A stretch of 64,000 bases of DNA from Rahnella woolbedingensis (GTDB taxonomy: Bacteria; Pseudomonadota; Gammaproteobacteria; Enterobacterales; Enterobacteriaceae), in assembly GCF_003602095.1 (NCBI RefSeq), contig NZ_RAHH01000023.1, positions 1-64,000 of the forward strand, in the 5' to 3' direction. Shown piece after piece: positions 30,331 through 38,934 of this stretch. The notes under the pieces were generated by a model. The model had not been told where the DNA came from, searched no databases, and saw nothing but the letters and a program-made list of their open reading frames with translations. Every line of letters starts with the position of its first letter. Positions within the stretch are counted from its first letter, which is position 1. The translations under genes were made by a program, and so were the position numbers.

Positions 30331-31017
30331 CTAGTGCCCTGTAGTATGCTCAGCGCCGGTACCACCGTAGTCACTGATCAGCTTCCAGCTCACCGGCCCA
30401 CTCACGTTAACGGGTGTAGTAAAAATGGCCTGGGTCATTGGCAGTACGTAAGTAATGTCTTTGATTTCCCGCCCTCCCACTTTTACCTGCTGGAAATTCA
30501 TCACGAATGGAGTTGGGTTGTTAACGGTCAGGCGAGTACCACTCTGTGACCATGTCAGTTTGTTGGTCACCTCCTCTGGCATGCCTTTTAAGGCCTGAGG
30601 GCGATATAGCAGTTTGATGCGGGTCTTGACCGCAATCTGTAGAGTATTGGCTCCTTCCTTTTTGCTGCCCGCAGGGATGGATTTGATGTTTAACCAGTAA
30701 AGAGACTCGCGATCTTCTGGCAAATTACCGCCGGTACGAACAATGCGTAACAGGTTTTGCTGATTCCCTTCCAGACGGAATAATGGCGGGGTCACGATAA
30801 AGGGGGCTTTCTCAGCGCCACCATTTTGAGTTTCCGCCCAGGACTGGATGAGATAGGGGTTGGTGTCAGTATTAGTGACGTTTAGTGAAGCCTCTTTCTT
30901 CCCGCCGTTGTAAATCAGACGAGTGCCGCCGATGGTCACACCACCAACATCAGCCGCCTGCGCCAGCGTACCGCTCATTAATAAGGGAAGGCAGAGGGCT
31001 TTAAACCAGATATTCAT
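30331..31017 (-). CDS. Periplasmic fimbrial chaperone (PapD/FimC family)
   Basis: A 228-residue chaperone with a signal peptide cleaved after LAQA (about residue 20). Two Ig-like domains follow. Family features include GGTRLIYNGGKKEASLNVTN at the start, the PPLFRLEG and RESLYWLNIKSIP motifs, and KLLYRP in the G1-strand region that caps subunits. The frame is open 29 codons further upstream, but the signal peptide begins at the ATG at 31017. It lies between the major pilin and the usher, the common order for such operons. Confidence 0.92.
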   Translation of the reverse strand: MNIWFKALCLPLLMSGTLAQAADVGGVTIGGTRLIYNGGKKEASLNVTNTDTNPYLIQSWAETQNGGAEKAPFIVTPPLFRLEGNQQNLLRIVRTGGNLPEDRESLYWLNIKSIPAGSKKEGANTLQIAVKTRIKLLYRPQALKGMPEEVTNKLTWSQSGTRLTVNNPTPFVMNFQQVKVGGREIKDITYVLPMTQAIFTTPVNVSGPVSWKLISDYGGTGAEHTTGH

Positions 31018-31110
31018 AACAATGCAATACTCCAAAGAAGATGGGCCAACCAAAGTCGACTCGTGAAAATGCCTTCCCAACACAGAAAAAAGGTGAGAAG
31101 GCAATCCTGA

Positions 31111-31626
31111 TTAGTTGTAAACGATGGTGAAATTACTGGAAGAGTTAGCAGGGCCTGCAGTCACTGTTGCTGCTGTTGCATAGTAACGAGCTACGAAGTT
31201 CAGATTATTGTCACCTGCGGTCAGCGGATAAGATGAAGAAGCTGTGTGCAATGGCACGACAATATTATTGTTATCCGTCAACTGAATACCCACGTTAGTC
31301 GCCACACCTGACTCCTGAGTCAAAGCCAGAATGGTGTTAACATTACTGTCTGCTGTACCGTCAAACTTCACCTTTGCGGAAGTCATTGCAGCCGGGCAGT
31401 CTTTCAGTGCGATGGTGAACTGGGTCGGTGATGCAGTAGAGCCTGCTGCAGTGAATGCCTTGCTGGACACGGTACCCAGAGTCACTGTCAGCGGGCTGGA
31501 CATGTTGTTGACGACAGTACATGCGTCATCGGTGATAGCACCAATAAAGTTGATTTTACCGTCATCAGCAAATGCAGCAGTAGACAGAGAAGCAATAATA
31601 GATGCAGCAATAACTAATTTTTTCAT
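31111..31626 (-). CDS. Major fimbrial subunit (FimA-like)
   Basis: A secreted pilin of 171 residues and first gene of the operon, hence the likely shaft subunit. The signal peptide is cleaved after AFA (residue 20). Cysteines are in DDACTV and KDCPAA, and the C-terminus is NFTIVYN. AAAGGA lies about 9 bases before the ATG. The gap of about 90 bases to the chaperone start has no terminator-like hairpin that I can see. Upstream is a 365-base regulatory region shared with an IprA-type regulator gene. Confidence 0.9.
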   Translation of the reverse strand: MKKLVIAASIIASLSTAAFADDGKINFIGAITDDACTVVNNMSSPLTVTLGTVSSKAFTAAGSTASPTQFTIALKDCPAAMTSAKVKFDGTADSNVNTILALTQESGVATNVGIQLTDNNNIVVPLHTASSSYPLTAGDNNLNFVARYYATAATVTAGPANSSSNFTIVYN

Positions 31627-31991
31627 GGAAATAATCCTTTGTTTAAATGAAATACAACTTATTACCCAGTGAAACGATCCTTTCGCTTACTGAATGAGGT
31701 GAGTCATTTTCTTCATGAGTGTTAAACCCGGTCTGAAAATACGCTCGTGAATCAAGTCAAAAACCTCCTTACTTATCGGCTTGTAGTTTTTACGTAATAC
31801 AATCCACACTTCACCCTCAGGAAATATCACCTAAAATTCAACCTTATAAATGCTGCGGGGATGTTCTTCAGACTGTTATAAAACCAGGCGGGCGTGAGTC
31901 TCACTGCCGATAATTCTAAAATCAGGTCTATCACTTCAATTGATGAGCGCATAAAAATGGCTCCATTAAATATATTGCAATTAGCAACATG
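31627..31991. promoter_or_regulatory. Upstream region of fimbrial operon
   Basis: AT-rich gap of 365 bases between the major pilin start and the 3' end of the adjacent regulator gene, both on the minus strand. Possible minus-strand -10 elements (TATAAG, TATAAC) are visible near 31840 and 31878, without convincing -35 partners. I see no flanking inverted repeats of an invertible switch and no recombinase gene. Confidence 0.4.
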
Positions 31992-32630
31992 TTAAAACTT
32001 TTTTGGTAACGCGTTAATTTTTATAAGTAACCCATTTTTAATCTCTATATAGCCGCCCATCTTCAATGATGAAAGGGTTTTCATTATTCCACTACGTGAA
32101 AGCAGACTCCTCTCCTGAATATATTCCAGCGCGGTCGTAGTAGCCCTGACGTCAAAACTCTCCATGCTCAATGAAGTCAAAAAATTACAAATCAACTCAT
32201 AATTACTAATGCCGACCATTTTTCGCTGATATTCACAAAACCTTGTTGCGGAAAGCATTAACATATGGCAAACGTTTTTCCACAGGTTTTTGGACTCTAC
32301 GTGGCAAAAAAAATCATCCACCGGTAATATACTGTACTCAACATTTCCTCTCGCCAACAGGTGCATATACGATTTCGCAAGAAATACATCATGCAATCCG
32401 ACAATACTAGGTGTTTTTATCGTTGATAACACCAGTGAGTCCGGAATTCTTTTAGCAATAAATGTTCCGCTATAAAGCAGAATGCAGACTCTTTGATCAT
32501 TCTGTTCGAGATAAAAACGTTGCCCAATGCGCCCTTGTTTTATTTGAACTAAAGGTTTTATCGACGTTAAAATCTCTTCAACTGCAGCTAATGCCGTTGT
32601 TCGTTCTGTCACTTTACTTAATTCATACAT
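31992..32630 (-). CDS. IprA/YaiV-type winged-helix regulator, copy 1
   Basis: A 212-residue protein with a CRP-like N-terminal sensor half and a C-terminal winged helix. The end (ERSLLSRSGIMKTLSSLKMGGYIEIKNG, KINALPKKF) is the same pattern as E. coli YaiV/IprA (RTRVSRSVVAEVLAALRKGNYIEMNKG, INRLPSEY). IprA is known as a regulator affecting oxidative-stress resistance. It is clearly paralogous to the gene at 33265-33900 (shared YELICN, SRSGI.K.LS.L..GGYI, LPKKF/LPSKY), and the two are divergent. It lies upstream of the fimbrial operon in the same orientation, so fimbrial control is plausible. Confidence 0.8.
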   Translation of the reverse strand: MYELSKVTERTTALAAVEEILTSIKPLVQIKQGRIGQRFYLEQNDQRVCILLYSGTFIAKRIPDSLVLSTIKTPSIVGLHDVFLAKSYMHLLARGNVEYSILPVDDFFCHVESKNLWKNVCHMLMLSATRFCEYQRKMVGISNYELICNFLTSLSMESFDVRATTTALEYIQERSLLSRSGIMKTLSSLKMGGYIEIKNGLLIKINALPKKF

Positions 32631-33073
32631 ACCATTTGCTCGAATGAACTATAAGATTCCGTTATTGATAATAAAAATCAGATCAGGGTGATAATACAAA
32701 TAATTCCGAGCAGGTACGTTTGATGATACATGGATGTAAACCTATAAAGTCATCAATTAATTAAAAAACCTGTTAAAGGTTCTTATGGTAACAAGATAGG
32801 CAACCCCTCCCCTTCGCTCACAAAGGAAAACATGACTCCTGATGCTGCGCTCAATGCCTCTGCTTCCTAAGCATTATTATATAGTCACCACATACTCTCA
32901 AAGGCTTTACGATTCATTTATGTCCTGTAAGTCCAAAAATGGATCAAATCTGTTAGTCATCCACTGAACGGTGAACCGCTAAAAATCACCAAATCTTCTT
33001 AGGAGCCTGTGAGTCAACGCTCAGTTGAAGTGTCGTGAAGTGATGGGCGTCCCTTAGCGCAAGTCCTGCCACA

Positions 33074-33097
33074 CTGTCGATCTGTCGATCTGTCGGT
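33074..33097. repeat. Short tandem repeat, three 8-base units
   Basis: CTGTCGAT occurs twice in succession, followed by CTGTCGGT with one change. Its length could vary by slippage, but no gene reading frame spans it. Confidence 0.7.
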
Positions 33098-33203
33098 GAC
33101 CCACATCCCACAAACATTTTCCTTCGTGCCTGAGCAACGCCACTGCCCGCCCGTATGTCGGGGCTTTTGTCGTGCCCAGATTTACTGTGCCACTACAACT
33201 CGC

Positions 33204-33232
33204 TTATCGTTGTTACCGATTTCACTTATAAT
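33204..33232 (+). promoter_or_regulatory. Candidate promoter of second IprA-type gene
   Basis: TATAAT at 33227-33232 lies 17 bases after a weak -35-like TTATCG (33204-33209). The start point would fall near 33239, leaving a leader of about 25 bases before the ATG at 33265. This argues against the upstream GTG at 33244. Confidence 0.45.
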
Positions 33233-33264
33233 TACAGTAACCCGTGTTTTTTAAATGGTCGCTC

Positions 33265-33900
33265 ATGAGCAACAGCAAAATATTTACCCAGACAAAACCC
33301 ATTACGCATATTCAAACATTACAGAACTCCATGTTAAACGTTTTCAACATGCGCAAGAGCAAACCTGGACAACGCTTCCCGCTGAGGGTAAACGATAAAA
33401 AAATGTGCTTCTCACTAGTACAGGGTGAGTGTGAGTTTAAACGCAGTACGGACTCACTACTTTTCGGTATATTGAAAGCTCCGATTATAATTGGTATCAG
33501 TGACTTGGTGATTGACCATGACAACATTCTCATTCAAGCCATCACCCCCGTCGAGTATATGCATCTGCCTCTGGACGATTTCCTGTTACATGTTGACACC
33601 AACAGCTTGTGGAAACCGCTTAGTCATACATTGATGTATATGAGTGCTCGCGCCAATGACTATACGCAGTTGAATACAGCCCTTTCGAGCTATGAGCTTA
33701 TCTGCAACAGCCTGCGCGCATTGATAGATGAAGATTTTGAAAGACGGTCAACGTTGCCAGCGGTTCATTACATCATGGAGAGAACACAGTTGTCCCGCAG
33801 CGGGATTTTGAAAATTCTGTCAGAGCTTAACTCAGGTGGATATATAGTTATCAAACGAGGATTATTAATTAAAATTAATAAATTACCCAGTAAATATTGA
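33265..33900 (+). CDS. IprA/YaiV-type winged-helix regulator, copy 2
   Basis: A 211-residue paralogue of the regulator at 31992-32630. It has the cNMP-binding-like N-terminal half without recognisable nucleotide contacts, and a C-terminal winged helix (ERTQLSRSGILKILSELNSGGYI ... INKLPSKY). A GTG seven codons earlier is open, but the promoter position and the paralogue's length favour the ATG. No strong ribosome binding site is visible. It is divergent from its paralogue across 0.6 kb. Target genes are unknown; the fimbrial operon and the gene itself are candidates. Confidence 0.78.
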   Translation: MSNSKIFTQTKPITHIQTLQNSMLNVFNMRKSKPGQRFPLRVNDKKMCFSLVQGECEFKRSTDSLLFGILKAPIIIGISDLVIDHDNILIQAITPVEYMHLPLDDFLLHVDTNSLWKPLSHTLMYMSARANDYTQLNTALSSYELICNSLRALIDEDFERRSTLPAVHYIMERTQLSRSGILKILSELNSGGYIVIKRGLLIKINKLPSKY

Positions 33901-34541
33901 AAAGTTCTTTTTAATTTACAGGCCCCAATCTATAAAAACGAGTATAGGGATCTATACTGGTGAACTTGTAAGTAAACCTGTTTTAGTTCTGCACACTTTT
34001 GAGATATCCGATTTTTTGATCCCCTTCTGATCCCTTCCCAATGTTAACACCAGCATAAATCAGAGACTCCGGTCTTTTTGCAGACTTCGCTGGAGGGCGC
34101 CCTTCAGCGTCCAGATGTGTTTGCGCAAAGTCCCGCCATGACAAACGAAAAAACAGACGAAATCACTGCCTATCCACTCTCCTGCTTCCGAAATATCCCT
34201 GAATGCTCCCTCCATACATTTTCTTCGCTTGGTATTGAGGAAGATAGCGAACCATTCCCCCACTTATTACGCTTCTTTGATCTACTTCTCATACCACAAA
34301 ATCACGCACCATTACGATTCGTTAACATTAATTTAACGCACTACACTTGTGCATAACGCCAAATATTCAATGCGTTACGGGATAGTCATCAGCCAACCCT
34401 TCCAGATTGCGTGATTTTTATACATTTGAAATTATTAACAAATTCTCCTTTTTGCAAAACTTTTTTATGAACCATTACAAAATTGGTTCGGAAAATGCAA
34501 AGGACTGATTAACGATTTTATTCCCAGCGGAACACTGACAT
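33901..34541. other. Intergenic region with perfect-looking GC palindrome
   Basis: About 640 bases without a credible gene. The two overlapping short frames here lack ribosome binding sites and family resemblance. At 34088-34109 a 22-base palindrome (CGCTG-GAGGGCGCCCTT-CAGCG, one G-T mismatch) stands out. At 34450-34459 TTTTGCAAAA is a small perfect palindrome upstream of the FadR-type gene. Confidence 0.4.
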
Positions 34542-35276
34542 ATGCCAATAAACGCCGGGGCGATGCCCCCTTCTAACGGAACGTCGAGTTCAGCTCTGGA
34601 GCAGTTGCGCCAGCTGATACAGCAGCATCCGGATCAAACTCAGCCGCTGCCGGCGGAGCGGGATCTGATGCAGATGTTTGATGTCGGACGCCGTGAAATT
34701 CGCCGTGCGCTGGACGTGCTGGAAGAAGAAGGCCGCGTGTGGCGCAAACAAGGCAAAGGCACGTTTATCGGCCCGAATGGTCCTGCGCAGCCGCTGAGTT
34801 TGCAGGCGTTGCCGAAACAATCGAACTTGCAGGAAGTGATGGAAGCACGTTTGCAAATCGAACCGGGGCTGGCGAAATACGCCGCCCTGCGCGCCACACC
34901 GGAACAAATTCAGCTGATGCGCCGTTTACTCGACAAAGTGAAAACCATGTCGCGCGGCGATCCGGATCAGATTGAGCTTTGGGACAGTGCCTTTCACCGC
35001 GCGATTGCTGATGCCGCTGGTAACCGGCTTCTGCTCGGATTGTTCGACGCTGTTGATGCCATCCGCCGTGACCCGAGCTGGCTGGCGGTGCGAAATGCGG
35101 CACGAAATCAGGAACGCCTGAACCGTTACGACGATCATCACGAGCGCATCGTAGAACACATTGCCGCACGCCAGCCGAAAGAGGCCGCCAGAGTGATGCG
35201 CGAGCACCTTCTGGCGCTGCAACAGGCGATTCTTTCCACCCTGAATGATGACGACGAGGATTTTACTGATGACTGA
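34542..35276 (+). CDS. GntR/FadR-family (FCD) transcriptional regulator
   Basis: A 244-residue regulator. The N-terminal winged helix (QPLPAERDLMQMFDVGRREIRRALDVLEEEGRVWRKQGKGTF, about residues 32-75) is of GntR type. The C-terminal all-helical FCD domain (ARLQIEPGLAKYAALRAT, FHRAIADAAGNRLL, HHERIVEHIAARQPKEAARVMREHL) includes the metal/ligand-binding His residues. It overlaps the first ATPase gene of the downstream transporter by 8 bases, so it is the first gene of that operon and probably its autoregulator. The effector is likely the carboxylate or amino acid released by the pathway. Confidence 0.88.
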   Translation: MPINAGAMPPSNGTSSSALEQLRQLIQQHPDQTQPLPAERDLMQMFDVGRREIRRALDVLEEEGRVWRKQGKGTFIGPNGPAQPLSLQALPKQSNLQEVMEARLQIEPGLAKYAALRATPEQIQLMRRLLDKVKTMSRGDPDQIELWDSAFHRAIADAAGNRLLLGLFDAVDAIRRDPSWLAVRNAARNQERLNRYDDHHERIVEHIAARQPKEAARVMREHLLALQQAILSTLNDDDEDFTDD

Positions 35277-36291
35277 CCCGGCCGAATCCGTCACGCCGCT
35301 GTTACACATCAACGACCTGCGGGTGCAGTTTTCCGGTTCCCCCGCGACCGTGCTCGACGGTATTTCCTTACAGCTTGAAGCCGGGAAAACGCTGGCGCTG
35401 GTCGGGGAATCCGGTTGCGGAAAAAGCGTGACCTCGCTGGCGCTGATGGGGTTGTTGCCCGCCAGCGCCAAAGTATTACAGGGCGAAATCCGCCTCAACG
35501 ACACCTCATTGCTCGGGCTGTCTGAGCGTCAGTATGCGGATCTGCGTGGTCAGGAACTGGCGATGATTTTTCAGGAGCCGATGACCTCGCTCAATCCGGC
35601 GCTGACGCTTGGCGATCAGCTGGCGGAGGCGGTCATACGCCATCAGGGGACGGATAAAAAACAGGCACGGATGCAGGTGCTGGAAATCCTGAAAAAGGTG
35701 CAAATCCCTGCACCGGAATTACGGATGGACGCTTATCCGCACCAGCTTTCCGGCGGTATGCGCCAGCGCGTGATGATTGCCATGGCACTGATCAACCGCC
35801 CGCAATTACTGATTGCCGATGAGCCGACCACCGCACTGGACGTCACCATTCAGGCTCAGATCCTCGCTCTGCTCAACCGCATTCAGCAGGAAACCGGCAG
35901 CGCATTGCTGCTGATCACCCATGATCTTGGCGTAGTGGCGGAAGTCGCCGACAGCGTGGCGGTGATGTATGCCGGACAGATCGTCGAACAGGGGCTGGTC
36001 GCCGATATTTTCAATAATCCGCAGCACCCTTACACCATCGGGCTGATGGGCTCGATGCCGTCGCTGGCCTCGCGCCAGGGTGCGCTGTCCACCATTCCCG
36101 GTGCCGTACCGTTGCCAAAAGATATGCCGAAAGGCTGCCGGTTTTCGACGCGGTGTCCGTTTGCCGATGCGCGTTGTCATCAGGAACGACCGGCGCTGCG
36201 TCCGCTGCACCAGTCCTCGCACCACGTCGCCTGTTTCTATGCGCCGCTGGAGAATTTTTTCGCTCTGTCCGCTGAAGGAGCCTGCGCATGA
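35269..36291 (+). CDS. Dipeptide/glutathione-type ABC ATPase, DppD-like
   Basis: A 340-residue ATPase of the Opp/Dpp/Nik family. Walker A GESGCGKS, signature LSGGMRQRV and Walker [13 protein letters not shown] are all intact, and the C-terminal oligopeptide region has a Cys-rich [15 protein letters not shown] motif (an Fe-S-binding element in related transporters). I chose the ATG at 35269, just before the regulator stop, with GAGGA 8 bases upstream, rather than the in-frame ATGs at 35245. The downstream ATPase overlaps by 4 bases (ATGA). Confidence 0.9.
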   Translation: MTDPAESVTPLLHINDLRVQFSGSPATVLDGISLQLEAGKTLALVGESGCGKSVTSLALMGLLPASAKVLQGEIRLNDTSLLGLSERQYADLRGQELAMIFQEPMTSLNPALTLGDQLAEAVIRHQGTDKKQARMQVLEILKKVQIPAPELRMDAYPHQLSGGMRQRVMIAMALINRPQLLIADEPTTALDVTIQAQILALLNRIQQETGSALLLITHDLGVVAEVADSVAVMYAGQIVEQGLVADIFNNPQHPYTIGLMGSMPSLASRQGALSTIPGAVPLPKDMPKGCRFSTRCPFADARCHQERPALRPLHQSSHHVACFYAPLENFFALSAEGACA

Positions 36292-37403
36292 GCTACGCCC
36301 CCCGCCCCATTCTGGAAGCCGCCGGGCTGACCAAAGTCTTCAAAGGCCCTTCGACGCTGTTCACCAAACCCAAAATCGTGCAGGCGGTAGATCGCGTTTC
36401 ACTGCGCGTCTGGCATGGCGAAACGCTGGCGATTGTCGGCGAATCCGGCTCGGGTAAATCGACTCTTGGCCGCCTGTTATTGCAGTTGCTCAATGCCACC
36501 GACGGCGACGTGTTTTATGAAGGTGAAAACCTGAAGCAGTTTTCAGCTGACCAGATGAAAAAGCTGCGCCGTGACCTGCAAATCATTTTTCAGGATCCGT
36601 TTGCCTCGCTCAATCCGCGTATGACGGTAGAAGAAATCGTTGGCGAGCCGCTGTGGTTGCACAACATCGTCAGCGGCAAAGCGGACCGGCAGGCAAAAGT
36701 GCGCGAACTGCTGACTACCGTTGGCCTGCCCGCGGCGTACAGCAACCGTTATCCGCATGAGTTTTCCGGCGGTCAGCGCCAGCGTATCGGCATCGCCCGC
36801 GCACTGGCGTCATCGCCAAAACTGCTGCTGGGCGACGAACCGGTATCTGCTCTCGATGTGTCCGTTCAGGCGCAGGTGGTCAATCTGCTGGAAAACCTTA
36901 AACAACAGTTTGGCCTGACGATGATTGTCGTCGCGCACGGTCTGGCGGTGATCCGCCATATGAGTGACCGTGTGGCGGTGATGTATCTCGGGCAAATCGT
37001 CGAACTGGCCAGCACCGATGATATTTTCGACCAGCCGCTGCATCCGTATACCCAGGCGCTGATTGCCAGTGCGCCGCAACTCGCGCCCGGCGTTAAACGA
37101 CCGGTGCCGCTGCTTCAGGGCGATATGCCCAATCCGGCCAATATGCCGACCGGCTGCCGTTTCCATACCCGCTGCGCGTACGCCACCGACCAATGCCGTC
37201 TGGTGGAACCGCAACTTGAAACTGTCAGTGACAACCGCATGGTGGCCTGCCACCGCTGGAGCGAACTGCAACGGGATCGCACTTCTGTGCTGGTTCCGCC
37301 GCCGTCCGCCGCTTTCACCTTACGGCGTGCGCTGTTTGAACAAGCGAGCCAGACCCGGCTTTCACTTTCCCCCCCGACATCAACCCAAGGAACCCGACCA
37401 TGA
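36288..37403 (+). CDS. Dipeptide/glutathione-type ABC ATPase, DppF-like
   Basis: The second ATPase, of 371 residues. Walker [10 protein letters not shown], signature FSGGQRQRI and Walker B LLLGDEPVSALD are present, and the C-terminal region carries GCRFHTRCAYATDQC. One oddity is VVAHGLAVIRHMSDR where the H-loop is usually SHDL: the His is kept but Asp is Gly. The C-terminal tail of about 40 residues after CHRWSELQ is longer than usual. It overlaps both neighbours by 4 bases, so the three genes are translationally coupled. Confidence 0.9.
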   Translation: MSYAPRPILEAAGLTKVFKGPSTLFTKPKIVQAVDRVSLRVWHGETLAIVGESGSGKSTLGRLLLQLLNATDGDVFYEGENLKQFSADQMKKLRRDLQIIFQDPFASLNPRMTVEEIVGEPLWLHNIVSGKADRQAKVRELLTTVGLPAAYSNRYPHEFSGGQRQRIGIARALASSPKLLLGDEPVSALDVSVQAQVVNLLENLKQQFGLTMIVVAHGLAVIRHMSDRVAVMYLGQIVELASTDDIFDQPLHPYTQALIASAPQLAPGVKRPVPLLQGDMPNPANMPTGCRFHTRCAYATDQCRLVEPQLETVSDNRMVACHRWSELQRDRTSVLVPPPSAAFTLRRALFEQASQTRLSLSPPTSTQGTRP

Positions 37404-38917
37404 GATTTGCATCCCGCTTAACCGCCTGCATTCCGGCCTTAATGTTGCTGACGTCTGCGGGCCTCGCCCATGCAGAAAGCACCCTGCGTATCGGCCTTGG
37501 CAGCGATCCTGACATGCTGGATCCCGCCACGGCGCGGACTTATTACGGGCGTTTCGTGTTCAGCGCCATGTGCGAGCGTCTGGTGGATGTCGATCAGCAT
37601 CTGCAAATCGTGCCAGGTCTGGCGAAAGACTGGGCGTACAGCGAAGATGGCAAAACGCTGACCCTGAATTTGCGTGAAGGCGTGACTTTCCAGGATGGCG
37701 AAAAATTCGATGCGCAGTCGGTGAAATACAATATCGAACGTTATCTGACGCTGCCGGGTTCTTTGCGTAAAAGCGAGCTGTCCTCGGTTGAATCCGTGGA
37801 AGTCACCGCGCCGTACACCGCCGTTTTCCACCTGAAAACTGCTGACGCCGCGCTGCTGATGCAACTGACCGACCGTGCGGGCACCATGATGGCGCCAGCG
37901 GCGACGGCCAAAGGTAACGTGGCAGCGCATCCGGTGTGTTCCGGCCCGTATGAGTTTGTCAGCCGCGTTCAGCAGGATCGCATCGTGCTGAAACGGTTTG
38001 AAAATTACTGGAACAAAGGCGCGTATCACTTCGATAAAGTGGTGTTCCTGCCTATTCCGGATGCATCCGTACGCCTCGCCAACCTGCGCGCCGGCGATCT
38101 GGATATCACCGAAGGCATTGCCGCCAGCGACACCGCGACGGTTAAAGCCGACAGCAATTTGCAACTGGCCAGCACCACCGGTCTGGGGTACATGGGGCTG
38201 ACGATTAATATCGCCAACGGCACGGCAAACACCAATACGCCGCTGGCCAAAGATGCCCGCGTGCGTCAGGCGCTGTCGCTGGCGATTGACCGCGACGCGC
38301 TGAATCAGGTGGTATTCCAGGGGCAGTACACCCCGGCGAATCAGGCCTTCTCGCCTGCCAGCCCTTATCACGCTGACGTGCCGGTGCCAAAACGTGACAT
38401 CGAAAAAGCCAAAGCGCTGCTGGCCGAAGCCGGGGTGAAAACGCCGCTGACCATTGATTTCCTGGTCGCCAACAACCCGACTTCCCAGCAGGTTGCGCAG
38501 GTGCTTCAGGCGATGGTCAGTGAGGCGGGTATCAACCTGAATCTGCAAATGACGGAATACGCCACGCTGCTGGATCGCCAGCAAAGCGGTGAATTCAAAA
38601 TGAGCATGTCCGGCTGGTCAGGACGCCCGGATCCCGATGGCAATATCTTCTCGTTCCTCAATACCAAAGGCGGCCTGAACGACGGCAAATACAGCAATCC
38701 GCAGGTCGATCAGTGGTTGCAGGAAGCGCGTCTGACCAGCGATGTCGAAAAGCGTAAAGCCCTCTACAAGCAGGTGGTAGTACAGGAAAACCTCGACGAC
38801 CCGCTGGTGTATCTGTATTTCGAACCGCGCATTTTTGGTATCAGCAAGAAAGTGACCGGTTTCGTGCCTTACGCCGACGGGCTGATCCGTTTGCAGGGCC
38901 TGGCGCTGAACAAGTAA
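37400..38917 (+). CDS. ABC peptide-type substrate-binding protein, GsiB/DppA-like
   Basis: A periplasmic family 5 solute-binding protein of 505 residues. The signal peptide ends at about residue 24 (LAHA). The mature part has LRIGLGSDPDMLDPATARTYYGR, LTLNLREGVTFQDGEKFDAQSVKYNIER and the GPYEFV motif of this family, which binds peptides, glutathione, opines or nickel complexes. The ligand cannot be read from sequence. A gamma-glutamyltransferase-like gene in the operon favours a gamma-glutamyl or glutathione-type ligand. It overlaps the ATPase gene by 4 bases. Confidence 0.9.
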   Translation: MRFASRLTACIPALMLLTSAGLAHAESTLRIGLGSDPDMLDPATARTYYGRFVFSAMCERLVDVDQHLQIVPGLAKDWAYSEDGKTLTLNLREGVTFQDGEKFDAQSVKYNIERYLTLPGSLRKSELSSVESVEVTAPYTAVFHLKTADAALLMQLTDRAGTMMAPAATAKGNVAAHPVCSGPYEFVSRVQQDRIVLKRFENYWNKGAYHFDKVVFLPIPDASVRLANLRAGDLDITEGIAASDTATVKADSNLQLASTTGLGYMGLTINIANGTANTNTPLAKDARVRQALSLAIDRDALNQVVFQGQYTPANQAFSPASPYHADVPVPKRDIEKAKALLAEAGVKTPLTIDFLVANNPTSQQVAQVLQAMVSEAGINLNLQMTEYATLLDRQQSGEFKMSMSGWSGRPDPDGNIFSFLNTKGGLNDGKYSNPQVDQWLQEARLTSDVEKRKALYKQVVVQENLDDPLVYLYFEPRIFGISKKVTGFVPYADGLIRLQGLALNK

Positions 38918-38934
38918 TTGCCTGAGGAAAGACG

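Larger units (their letters stand above)
32631..33243. other. Intergenic region between divergent IprA-type genes
   Basis: About 610 bases with no supported gene. The left part is AT-rich and the stretch 33000-33180 is GC-richer, like a foreign patch. It holds the tandem octamer repeat at 33074-33097 and, at its right edge, the promoter-like element at 33204-33232. Confidence 0.4.

Noticed and set aside
33922-33929. GGCCCCAA, resembling a half of the fim switch inverted repeat
   Set aside because: No partner repeat was found on the other side of the fimbrial promoter and no FimB/FimE-type recombinase gene is present.
34078-34356. 92-codon open frame in the gap before the FadR-type gene
   Set aside because: No ribosome binding site or recognisable domain, and it is overlapped by an equally open antisense frame.
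37439-38584. 381-codon minus-strand open frame
   Set aside because: Antisense to the DppA-like binding-protein gene; composition is that of a complementary-frame shadow.
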